The notes below the pieces were generated by a model that saw nothing but the letters and a program-made list of their open reading frames with translations, was not told where the DNA came from and made no database searches. A stretch of DNA of 64,000 nt from Comamonas flocculans (GTDB lineage Bacteria > Pseudomonadota > Gammaproteobacteria > Burkholderiales > Burkholderiaceae_C), in contig NZ_CP042344.1 of the NCBI RefSeq assembly GCF_007954405.1, positions 3,038,001-3,102,000 on the forward strand, given 5' to 3'. Positions within the stretch are counted from its first letter, which is position 1. Every line of letters begins with the position of its first letter. Shown piece after piece: positions 1 to 8,207 of the stretch. A program made the position numbers and the translations under genes.

Positions 1-990
1 CTGGTGGGCCACCTGCTGGGCGGCGCGGGCCTGGCGCAGGCCGGGGTGGCCGTCCTGCGCGGCAGCCAGGAAGGTGTCCACCGCAGGCAGTGGCCGGGTT
101 TGCAGGAAGAGCGCATTGGTGGGTGCCACCGGCTGTTCGCTGCGCAGCAGCTGCTGCAGGGTCTGCACGGCGGCGGCGTGTTCGCCCTGGGCGCGCTGCA
201 TGCCGCGTTCGGCGCTGTCGCGCGCCACTTGCACCTGCAGCACGCGGGCCTGGCTCAGCACGCCCTGGGCCTGCATCTTGCGGGCGTTGCCCAGATGCTC
301 GTCAAAACCCGCCAGGGTGTCGCGCGTTACGACCAGCACCTGCTCGGCCAGCACCTGGCCGAAGTAGGCCTTGGCCAGGGCAAAGCGCTGGGCCTCGTGC
401 AGGCCGTCGCCCGCGGCCTGGGCCACGTCCACGCCCGAGCGCGCGGCGGCCCTGGCGGCGGTGATGGCGCCGCCGGTGTACAGCGGCACGACGGTGGACA
501 GCGTGGGGTGCCACAGGCTCTGGCGGCTGCGCGCGCTGATCTCGTCCGGGATGGGGCGGAACATGCTCGGCAAGGCTGCCTGCACCTGATCAATGACCTG
601 GCTGACCGCCCCCGGGTCGATGCTCGGCAGGCCGCGGTCGGCCATCTGGCCCAGAACGGTTCCGGCAGCGCCCTGGGCGCGCTCGCGCAGATCACCCAGC
701 GACACGGTCACCGTCTTCTGGTAGTACAGGCCCTGCATGTCGAAGTGGATGCGCGGCATGGCCAGCGCCTTGAGCGCCTCGGCCTGCTGGCGCGCGGCCT
801 CGGTGCTGCGGCTGGCGCCCAGCAGGGCGTCGGAGCGCTCGGTCAGCAGCAGGGCGGACTGTTCGTAGCTCAGCGGCAATGCGGGCGTGCCGGCCTGGCT
901 CTGCCAGGCGTGGCCTGCAAGGCCCAGGGGCAGCAGGGTTGCGCACAGCAGTGCCTGGCGCAGCCGACGGGATGACGGGGCGGCTTTCAT
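1..990 (-). CDS. TolC-family outer-membrane efflux protein (partial, C-terminus outside window)
   Basis: The reading frame is open from the ATG at 990 to the window edge (330 codons, no stop), so the C-terminus is missing. The N-terminus is a signal peptide: a basic start (MKAAPSSRRLRQ) followed by a hydrophobic stretch ending near residue 30. The body is rich in Ala, Gln and Leu with long predicted helices, and has the alternating amphipathic pattern of TolC/OEP proteins, which form trimeric outer-membrane exit ducts for efflux pumps or type I secretion. No pump partner lies inside the window; it may lie beyond position 1. Family assignment comes from overall sequence character and the signal peptide, not from a single catalytic motif. 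Confidence 0.72.
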   Translation of the reverse strand, partial: MKAAPSSRRLRQALLCATLLPLGLAGHAWQSQAGTPALPLSYEQSALLLTERSDALLGASRSTEAARQQAEALKALAMPRIHFDMQGLYYQKTVTVSLGDLRERAQGAAGTVLGQMADRGLPSIDPGAVSQVIDQVQAALPSMFRPIPDEISARSRQSLWHPTLSTVVPLYTGGAITAARAAARSGVDVAQAAGDGLHEAQRFALAKAYFGQVLAEQVLVVTRDTLAGFDEHLGNARKMQAQGVLSQARVLQVQVARDSAERGMQRAQGEHAAAVQTLQQLLRSEQPVAPTNALFLQTRPLPAVDTFLAAAQDGHPGLRQARAAQQVAHQ

Positions 991-1147
991 GGGTGCGAAG
1001 TGTAGAAGCGCCACTGCGAGCCGGCATGCGGGCTCCGGCTGTCGGTGCCGGCGGGGTTTGGGGTGCGCAACTGCATCCAGGCGGCCCGCTTGCGCACGCC
1101 GGATACATTCGCGGTGTCGGGGTCGGGCTTCGCCTTAACATGGGGCC

Positions 1148-1879
1148 ATGGCTTCTGGCGCTTCCCTTGAACGTGTGGCGCGCACCCTGGCGCGCGACCT
1201 GGATCATCTGAGCTGGCACACGCCCAGCCACGTCTACAACCCGCTGATCTACGCCTGGGACGGCCACCGCCAATACCTGCAGCGCTTTAGCGCGGGCAGC
1301 GGGCGCGTGCTGCTGGTGGGCATGAACCCCGGCCCCTGGGGCATGGCCCAGACCGGCGTGCCCTTTGGCAGCGTGGGCGCGGTGCGCGACTGGTTTGGCA
1401 TGCAGCCGCGACTGGCGCGTGTCTTGCCGCCGCAGCACCCTCGCTACCCGCTGCTGGGCATGCAGTGCCAGCGCGACGAAGGCAGCGGCAAACGCCTGTG
1501 GGGTTGGGCGGCGCAGCGCGTGGGCACGCCCGAGGCATTCTTCGCGCGCTTCTTCGTCTGGAACTACTGCCCGCTGCTCTTCCTGGGCCAGGGGCACAAC
1601 CTGATTCCGTCCCAACTCAAGTCGCCGGAGCAGCGCGCGCTGGAAGCGCCGTGCAATGCCGCGCTGGTGCAGGTGGTACGCCGGCTGCAGCCGCAGGCGG
1701 TGGTCGCCTTCGGGCGCTATGCCCAAAAGCAGCTGCAGACCGTGCTGGGGGACGCGGTGCCGGTGCACTACCTGCTGCACCCCAGCCCCGCCAACCCGGT
1801 AGCCAACCGCAGTTGGGCGCAGCATGCCGAACAGGTGTTGGCACCCTGGCTCCCGGCCCTGCCCGCCGTGCCGGGCTGA
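1148..1879 (+). CDS. SMUG1-like uracil-DNA glycosylase (UDG family 3)
   Basis: A 243-residue protein carrying both family 3 uracil-DNA glycosylase signatures. The first is GMNPGPWGMAQTGVPFG at residues 58-74, where the Asn of GMNPG takes the role of the catalytic/water-positioning residue. The second is HPSPANP at 211-217, the minor-groove intercalation loop. SMUG1 excises uracil and 5-hydroxymethyluracil from DNA to start base-excision repair. The enzyme is best known from animals and is only sporadic in bacteria. The length (about 240-270 in the family) suggests a complete protein. The start is the ATG at 1148; an in-frame start further upstream cannot be excluded. It is divergent from the TolC gene with about 150 bp between them, so it probably has its own promoter. 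Confidence 0.88.
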   Translation: MASGASLERVARTLARDLDHLSWHTPSHVYNPLIYAWDGHRQYLQRFSAGSGRVLLVGMNPGPWGMAQTGVPFGSVGAVRDWFGMQPRLARVLPPQHPRYPLLGMQCQRDEGSGKRLWGWAAQRVGTPEAFFARFFVWNYCPLLFLGQGHNLIPSQLKSPEQRALEAPCNAALVQVVRRLQPQAVVAFGRYAQKQLQTVLGDAVPVHYLLHPSPANPVANRSWAQHAEQVLAPWLPALPAVPG

Positions 1880-1924
1880 AGCGTGCCTGCGCTTGCGTGG
1901 ATGCATGGGCGGCACGGCGAAGAG

Positions 1925-1955
1925 GGAAATTTTCCAATTATGGGTAAAATACCCA
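1925..1955. promoter_or_regulatory. Double inverted repeat upstream of the Phd-type antitoxin
   Basis: Two adjacent palindromes lie in an unusually AT-rich patch: GGAAATTTTCC at 1925-1935 and TGGGTA-AAA-TACCCA at 1941-1955. They end 26 bp before the antitoxin ATG at 1982. Paired palindromes in this place are typical of autoregulated Phd/YefM antitoxin operators. TAAAAT at 1945-1950 could be a -10 box lying inside the second palindrome. The operator role is inference. Confidence 0.5.
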
Positions 1956-1981
1956 GAATGCCTTTTGCAAGGAGATGGGCC

Positions 1982-2347
1982 ATGTCCGCTGCTGCCGCTG
2001 CACTCGCAGTCCCCGCGTTTTCCGCCTTGGCGCACACGCCGGCGTCCGATGTCAAGAAGCTCGGTTGGCGCGGCGTGATGCGCGTGGTGGGCGAGCAGGG
2101 CGCGGTGCTGGTCACCAACCACGACCGCCCGGAGGCGGTGATCCTGTCCACCACCGAATACCAGCGCCTGCTCAAGGCCGCCGAGGCCGCGCGCGCCATC
2201 CAGCAAGATGCCTTGCAGGCGCTGCGCGAACGTTTTGACGAGCGCCTGGCCAGCCTGCAGGCGCCCGACGCCGCTGATCGCCTGCGTGGCCTGCTGGCGC
2301 AGCCCCTGTCGCTGGCGGGGCAGGTGCGCGCAGGGCAGACCTGCTGA
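1982..2347 (+). CDS. Phd/YefM-family antitoxin (prevent-host-death type)
   Basis: A 121-residue protein. Residues from about 18 to 62 match the Phd/YefM fold: an ASDVKKLGWRGVM helix, then AVLVTNHDRPEAVILSTTEYQRL, where a beta hairpin precedes the conserved EYxxL helix. The C-terminal half is helical and acidic/Gln-rich, suited to wrapping a toxin. Start 1982 was chosen because an AAGGAG Shine-Dalgarno sequence (1969-1974) lies 7 nt upstream; a longer frame reaches back to 1883. The N-terminus is unusually hydrophobic (MSAAAAALAVPAFSALA) and could be mistaken for a signal peptide. The next gene on the same strand is a Zeta-like kinase 61 bp downstream, so the two probably form a toxin-antitoxin pair. 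The gap holds a copy of the dispersed palindromic element. Confidence 0.78.
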   Translation: MSAAAAALAVPAFSALAHTPASDVKKLGWRGVMRVVGEQGAVLVTNHDRPEAVILSTTEYQRLLKAAEAARAIQQDALQALRERFDERLASLQAPDAADRLRGLLAQPLSLAGQVRAGQTC

Positions 2348-2357
2348 TCCGATTCAA

Positions 2358-2408
2358 CTCTTTTGATAGCTTGCAGCGCTTGATACACGGGCGCTGAGGC
2401 CGTTTTTC
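2358..2408 (+). repeat. Dispersed palindromic element, copy 1 (between antitoxin and toxin)
   Basis: The element reads TTTTGATAGCTTGCAGCGCTTG, then an imperfect inverted half, GGGCGCTGAGGCC and a T-run. It fills nearly all of the antitoxin-toxin gap and ends directly at the toxin ATG (2409), so it supplies the toxin's 5' context in place of a recognisable Shine-Dalgarno. Confidence 0.75.
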
Positions 2409-3044
2409 ATGCTGATTTCCCGCCCCGTCATCTATGTTCTGGCCGGGGTCAATGGCGCGGGCAAAAGCTCGATAGGCGGGCATTTCCTCAGTCGCGCCGG
2501 CCTGGCCTGGTTCAACCCCGACAGCTATGCCCGGGAGCTGATGGCCGCCGGCATGGGCGAGCAAACCCAGGCCAACGCCGCCGCCTGGAGCGAAGGCATG
2601 CGCCGCCTGGATGAAGCCGTCGCGCAGGGGCGCAACCACGCCCTGGAAACTACGCTCGGGGGCGAGAGCGTGACCGCGCGGCTGCGCGGCGCCTGCCGCA
2701 CGCACGACGTGCTGGTCTGGTTCTGCGGCCTGGCCAGCCCCGAGCTGCACCTGCAGCGCGTGCGCGAGCGCGTGGCCGCGGGCGGCCACGACATCCCCGA
2801 AGCCAAGATCCGCGAACGCTGGACCAGCGCCATCACCCACCTGATCGCGTTGCTGCCGCACCTGCTCGAAGCGCGCCTGTTCGACAACAGTGCCAGCGTC
2901 GCGGCGGGTGAGCCCGTGCCCGACCCGCTGCCCGTGGCGGTGTTTCGCGAGGGGCGGCTGGTCTGGCCGGTGCCGGGCGACCTGAAGCAACTGGCGCGCA
3001 CGCCCGACTGGGCCAAGCCGGTGCTGGAGGCGGGCCTGGCATGA
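2409..3044 (+). CDS. Zeta-toxin-like P-loop kinase
   Basis: A 211-residue protein with Walker A GVNGAGKSS at 13-21, NPD at 36-38 after the second strand, ETTL at 80-83 and an Arg-rich lid region RVRERVAAGGHDIPE near 115-130. These are landmarks of the Zeta toxin/COG4185 kinases. Characterised Zeta toxins phosphorylate UDP-N-acetylglucosamine and so block cell-wall synthesis. The size is close to small chromosomal members. The usual partner is an Epsilon or HTH (PezA-like) antitoxin; here the upstream gene is Phd-like. The stop codon overlaps the first base of the A-tract belonging to the opposite-strand terminator at 3045-3075. Substrate is not shown by the sequence. Confidence 0.82.
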   Translation: MLISRPVIYVLAGVNGAGKSSIGGHFLSRAGLAWFNPDSYARELMAAGMGEQTQANAAAWSEGMRRLDEAVAQGRNHALETTLGGESVTARLRGACRTHDVLVWFCGLASPELHLQRVRERVAAGGHDIPEAKIRERWTSAITHLIALLPHLLEARLFDNSASVAAGEPVPDPLPVAVFREGRLVWPVPGDLKQLARTPDWAKPVLEAGLA

Positions 3045-3075
3045 AAAAAGGGTGTTGCCTTCGCCGGCAACACCC
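3045..3075 (-). terminator. Rho-independent terminator of the mms operon
   Basis: On the minus strand a perfect 10-bp stem (GGGTGTTGCC at 3050-3059 with GGCAACACCC at 3066-3075, 6-nt loop) is followed by a run of T (A-tract 3044-3049 on the plus strand). It lies 20 bp after the mmsB stop and abuts the convergent Zeta gene. Confidence 0.88.
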
Positions 3076-3095
3076 TGGGCACGAAGCTCGCGCGC

Positions 3096-3992
3096 TCAGC
3101 CCTTCTTCTGCACCATCTTGATGATGCTGGAGAAGTCCTCGGCGCCATGCCCGGCCAGGCTGTGCGCGGCATACAGCGCGCGCGCCAGCCCCCCCAGCGG
3201 CGTGGAGGCGCGCATGGCGGTGGCGTTTTCCTGCGACAGGCCCAGGTCCTTGAGCATCAGGTCGGTGCCGAAGCCGCCGGCGTAGCCCTTGCTGGCCGGG
3301 GCGTTCTCATGCACGCCGGGGTAGGGGTTGTACTTTTCCAGCGCCCAGTTGCCGCCCGAGCTGCGGCGCATGATCTCGGCCAGCACCTTGGGGTCCAGGC
3401 CGTTGGCCACGCCCAGGCTCATGGCCTCGCTGGTGCCTATCATCAGCACCGCCAGCAGCATGTTGTTGCAGATCTTGGCGGTCTGGCCCGCGCCGATGGC
3501 ACCGGCGTGGAAGATGTTGGCGCCCATCTTTTCCAGCACCGGGCGGGCGCGCTCCAGGTCGGCGTCCGAGCCGCCCACCATGAAGGTGAGCGTGCCGGCC
3601 ACCGCGCCGCCCACGCCGCCGGAAACCGGCGCGTCGATGAAGGCGAGGCCCGCGGCCTGCGCCGCCTTGGCCACCTTCTGGCTGGTGGCGGCGGCAATGG
3701 TGGAGCTGTCGATCACCAGCGTGCCCTTGGCGATGTGCGCGAGCAGGCCGCCGCTGCCGTCACGGCCCAGGTACAGGCCCTCGACGTGCTGGCTGGCGGG
3801 CAGCATGCTGATGACGACTTCGGCGCCCTTGACCGCCGCTTCGCCGCTGGCGGCAATCTGGACGCCCGCGGCCTTGACGTGCTCGCAGGCGGCAGTGGCG
3901 AGGTCGAAGGCCTGCACCTTGTGACCGGCCTTGTGCAGGTTGATGGCCATGGGGCCGCCCATGTGGCCCAGGCCGATGAAAGCGATTTGCAT
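3096..3992 (-). CDS. mmsB: 3-hydroxyisobutyrate dehydrogenase
   Basis: A 298-residue NAD-dependent dehydrogenase that oxidises 3-hydroxyisobutyrate to methylmalonate semialdehyde in valine catabolism. The Rossmann motif GLGHMG is at 7-12, the substrate-binding signature DAPVSGG at 120-126, and the catalytic Lys in GAGQTAKICNN at about residue 173. Length and C-terminal helical domain are standard for the family. The ATG at 3992 follows an ACAGGAGAC ribosome site. It is the last gene of a minus-strand set with the acyl-CoA dehydrogenase and mmsA, and is followed by a strong terminator. The leader (3993-4146) contains a G/C-rich repeat. No enoyl-CoA hydratase or 3-hydroxyisobutyryl-CoA hydrolase lies between these genes, so those steps must be encoded elsewhere. 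Confidence 0.93.
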   Translation of the reverse strand: MQIAFIGLGHMGGPMAINLHKAGHKVQAFDLATAACEHVKAAGVQIAASGEAAVKGAEVVISMLPASQHVEGLYLGRDGSGGLLAHIAKGTLVIDSSTIAAATSQKVAKAAQAAGLAFIDAPVSGGVGGAVAGTLTFMVGGSDADLERARPVLEKMGANIFHAGAIGAGQTAKICNNMLLAVLMIGTSEAMSLGVANGLDPKVLAEIMRRSSGGNWALEKYNPYPGVHENAPASKGYAGGFGTDLMLKDLGLSQENATAMRASTPLGGLARALYAAHSLAGHGAEDFSSIIKMVQKKG

Positions 3993-4042
3993 GGTGTTGT
4001 CTCCTGTGGGGTGGTAAGAGTTGTCGGGTTCGGGTTTTTACT

Positions 4043-4133
4043 CCTTCCCCCTTTGGGGGAAGGTGGGGATGGGGGCGGGCTTTGTGCTGGCGCCGCTGGC
4101 CCCCACCCCAACCCTCCCCCAAAGGGGGAGGGA
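4043..4133. repeat. C/G-tract palindromic repeat, copy A
   Basis: CCTTCCCCCTTTGGGGGAAGG, a spacer, then CCCCCACCCCAACCCTCCCCCAAAGGGGGAGGG. Each end is itself a palindrome around CCCCC(T/A)TTGGGGG-type cores and the two ends are mutually inverted, so the whole unit can form a large cruciform or hairpin. A related unit lies at 5384-5490. Confidence 0.75.
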
Positions 4134-4146
4134 GCTCTCTGTCACG

Positions 4147-5307
4147 TCAGCGGATGGCATCGGGCGCATCGCCGTCGAGCATCCTGCGCCCGACGATCAC
4201 GCGCATGATCTCGTTCGTGCCTTCCAGGATCTGGTGCACGCGCGCGTCGCGCAGCAGGCGCTCCAGCGGAAAGTCGCGCAGGTAGCCGTAGCCGCCGTGC
4301 AGTTGCAGGGCCTCGTTGATCACGTCGAAACAGGTGTCGGTGGCAAAGCGCTTGGCCATGGCGCAGTACGTCGTTGCATCACGCGCGCCGGCGTCCAGCT
4401 TGCTGGCGGCCAGGCGCACCATTTGGCGCGCGGCGACGAGCTCGGTGGCCATGTCCGCCAGCTTGAATTGCAGCGCCTGAAAGCTGGAAAGCTGCTTGCC
4501 GAACTGCTTGCGCTCCTGGATGTAGCGCTGCGCGTGCGTGAGCGCCCCTTGCGCCGCGCCCACCGAGCAGGTGGCGATGTTGATGCGCCCGCCGTCCAGG
4601 CCCTTCATGGCGATCTTGAAGCCTTCGCCCTCGCGGCCCAGCAGGTGGCTGGCCGGGATGCGCACGTTGTCGAAGCTGATGGTGCGCGTGGGCTGGCTGT
4701 TCCAGCCCATCTTGTGTTCCTTCTTGCCGTAGCCGATGCCGGGAAGCTGAGCGGGCACGGCAAAGGCGGAGATGCCGCCCGCGCCCGCGTCGCCGCTGCG
4801 CGCCATCAGCACCAGCAGGTCGGTGGAGCCGGCGCCGCTGATGAAGGCCTTGCCGCCGTTGATCACGTATTCGTTGCCCTGCAGTTCGGCGCGGGTCTTG
4901 ATGCTGGCGGCGTCCGAGCCGCTGCCCGGTTCCGTCAGGCAGTAGCTGGCGAGCTTCTGGCCGCTGGTCAGCTGCGGCCCCCAGGCGTCCCGCACCTCGT
5001 CCGTGGCCCAGGTGCCCAGCATCCAGGTGGCCATGTTGTGGATGGAGATGAAGGCCGTGGTCGAGGGATCGACGGCCGCAAGTTCCTCGAAGACCAGCGT
5101 GGTATCAAGGCGCGGCAGAGCCAGACCACCGGCGTTCTCGGGCGCGTACAGGCCGCAGAAGCCCAGCTCGCCGGCCTTGGCAATCGCATCAACCGGGAAG
5201 ATGGCTTCCTCGTCCCACTGGGCCGCGTGCGGGGCCAGCTCGCTCTGGGCAAACTGGCGTGCGGTTTCGGCAAAGGCGCGCTGGTCTTCGGAGAGTTCGA
5301 AATCCAT
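4147..5307 (-). CDS. Isobutyryl-CoA dehydrogenase-like acyl-CoA dehydrogenase
   Basis: A 386-residue flavoprotein of the acyl-CoA dehydrogenase family. The N-terminal helical domain starts FELSEDQRAFAETARQFA. The FAD/substrate motif CLTEPGSGSDAASIKT and the WNSQPTRTISFDNVRIP middle-domain segment are present. The C-terminal LEGTNEIMR carries the catalytic base Glu at about residue 362. The WNSQPTR sequence and the position between mmsB and mmsA point to isobutyryl-CoA (or 2-methyl branched-chain) dehydrogenase, which forms methacrylyl-CoA in valine breakdown and passes electrons to ETF. The ATG at 5307 follows an AGGAG motif. Exact chain specificity is inferred from neighbours. Confidence 0.88.
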   Translation of the reverse strand: MDFELSEDQRAFAETARQFAQSELAPHAAQWDEEAIFPVDAIAKAGELGFCGLYAPENAGGLALPRLDTTLVFEELAAVDPSTTAFISIHNMATWMLGTWATDEVRDAWGPQLTSGQKLASYCLTEPGSGSDAASIKTRAELQGNEYVINGGKAFISGAGSTDLLVLMARSGDAGAGGISAFAVPAQLPGIGYGKKEHKMGWNSQPTRTISFDNVRIPASHLLGREGEGFKIAMKGLDGGRINIATCSVGAAQGALTHAQRYIQERKQFGKQLSSFQALQFKLADMATELVAARQMVRLAASKLDAGARDATTYCAMAKRFATDTCFDVINEALQLHGGYGYLRDFPLERLLRDARVHQILEGTNEIMRVIVGRRMLDGDAPDAIR

Positions 5308-5321
5308 GCGGGGCGTCTCCT

Positions 5322-5375
5322 GTTTTTTATAGCTGTTGGCGCTTGATGGGCAAGGGCTGGAGCCCGATTTTGCTT
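5322..5375 (+). repeat. Dispersed palindromic element, copy 2 (mmsA-acd spacer)
   Basis: TTTTTTATAGCTGTTGGCGCTTG, a short loop, CAAGGGCTGGAGCCCGATTTT. It lies in the leader of the acyl-CoA dehydrogenase gene, just upstream of its ribosome site. Confidence 0.75.
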
Positions 5376-5383
5376 GTATTCAT

Positions 5384-5490
5384 CCTCCCCCTTTGGGGGA
5401 GGGTAGGGTGGGGGCTTGGGGTGTTTGACCAGGCATCGTGCTCATGCCAAGGCCGCTGGCCCCCACCCCTGCCCTCCCCCAGAGGGGGGG
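5384..5490. repeat. C/G-tract palindromic repeat, copy B
   Basis: CCTCCCCCTTTGGGGGAGGG, a spacer, then GGCCCCCACCCCTGCCCTCCCCCAGAGGGGGGG: the same architecture as 4043-4133. A further G-rich tail (5491-5550, GGGGCCCCCAGCGGGGGGAGGGAG..) extends toward the mmsA stop. Both units lie in intergenic regions of the mms operon, where they could form stable mRNA hairpins that affect 3' ends or decay of the upstream message. Confidence 0.72.
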
Positions 5491-5561
5491 GAGCCAAGAG
5501 GGGCCCCCAGCGGGGGGAGGGAGCCAGGAGGGCGCCTTCCCCGGCGGGGGGCAGCCGCACA

Positions 5562-7082
<1,521 letters not shown>

Positions 7083-7196
7083 GGCAGATGTCTCCTGTGA
7101 AAACGGGGGTGATCGAAAGCGGATCGGCACCATGTTAGTTGTGCAAATTTGAATATGCAATAGACAATACTGCACTTTCGCTTTGCAATTTCGCAC
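7083..7196. promoter_or_regulatory. Divergent mmsA/LysR control region
   Basis: This 114-bp AT-rich gap contains four TGCA half-sites (7142-7145, 7156-7159, 7171-7174, 7184-7187). The first two form TGCA-N10-TGCA. Divergent LysR genes usually bind such T-N11-A type sites in the shared intergenic region. No unambiguous -35/-10 pair was assigned. Confidence 0.5.
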
Positions 7197-8108
7197 ATGA
7201 AAAAACTCTCCTCGCTGGATTGGGACAATCTGCGCTACTTCCTGGAGCTGGCGCGCAGCGGCACGCTGGCCGCCGCCGCGCGGCGCACCGGCGTGGAGCA
7301 CACCACGGTGGCGCGGCGCATCCAGCAGCTGGAAAAGCGCATGGGCGCGCCGCTGTTCGTGCGCGAGGCGGCGGGGCACCGCCTGACCGAGGCGGGGCGC
7401 CAGCTGCTGCCTTCGGTGGAGGCGATGGAGACCGCCGCGCTGGGCGTGGAGCGCGTGGCGGCCCGGGGCGCCTCCAGCAGCGGGCCCGCCGGCCTGGTGC
7501 GCGTGGGCGCGACCGAAGGATTCGGCACGCTGATCCTGGCGCCGCAGCTGGCGCAGCTCACGCGCCAGCATCCGCACCTGTCCATCGACCTGCTGGCGGT
7601 GCCGCGCATGCTGCACCTGTCGCGGCGCGAGGCGGACATCGTGATCTCGCTGGAACGCCCCAAGCAGGGCTCGGTCATCGTCACGCGCCTGGCCGACTAC
7701 ACGCTGATGGTCTACGGCCAGCGTGAATACCTCGCGCGCCGCGCGCTCATCACGCGCCTGGAAGACCTGCGCCAGCACGAGTTCGTCAACTACGTGGACG
7801 ACCTGCTGTTTTCCAAGGAGCTGCAGTTCCTCGAAGACGTGTTTCCGCCCGAGCGTTTCACGCTGCGCTCCACCAGCATCATGGCGCAGTACCAGGCGGT
7901 GCGCGCGGGTGCGGGCCTGGCGGTGCTGCCCGCCTTCCTGGCCGACCGCGACACCTCGCTCACCCGCGTGCTGCCCGCGCTGGCACGCTTTACCCGCACC
8001 TTCTGGATGAGCATGCCGGCCGAGGGCAAGCACCAGGCGCGCATCCAGGCGGTATGGGAATTTCTCAAGCAGGTGGGGCAGGCGCAGGCCGCGCGGCTGC
8101 GCCCCTGA
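7197..8108 (+). CDS. LysR-family transcriptional regulator, divergent from mmsA
   Basis: A 303-residue LTTR. The winged helix-turn-helix occupies about residues 8-66 ([21 protein letters not shown].. then [20 protein letters not shown]), followed by the linker helix and a periplasmic-binding-like effector domain (about 95-295). LTTRs usually control the divergent operon, so the best inferred target is mmsA-acd-mmsB, with a valine-pathway intermediate as possible effector. That is context, not demonstrated. The start follows an AT-rich leader without a clear Shine-Dalgarno. Confidence 0.88.
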   Translation: MKKLSSLDWDNLRYFLELARSGTLAAAARRTGVEHTTVARRIQQLEKRMGAPLFVREAAGHRLTEAGRQLLPSVEAMETAALGVERVAARGASSSGPAGLVRVGATEGFGTLILAPQLAQLTRQHPHLSIDLLAVPRMLHLSRREADIVISLERPKQGSVIVTRLADYTLMVYGQREYLARRALITRLEDLRQHEFVNYVDDLLFSKELQFLEDVFPPERFTLRSTSIMAQYQAVRAGAGLAVLPAFLADRDTSLTRVLPALARFTRTFWMSMPAEGKHQARIQAVWEFLKQVGQAQAARLRP

Positions 8109-8207
8109 GCGGCCGGCACGGGGTCTGTAAAGCTACTTGTAAACGGTGTTCAGAAGCATCGCCATCCGTTATGCTGCACGCTTTTTGCATCAACCGCACC
8201 GTCCGAA

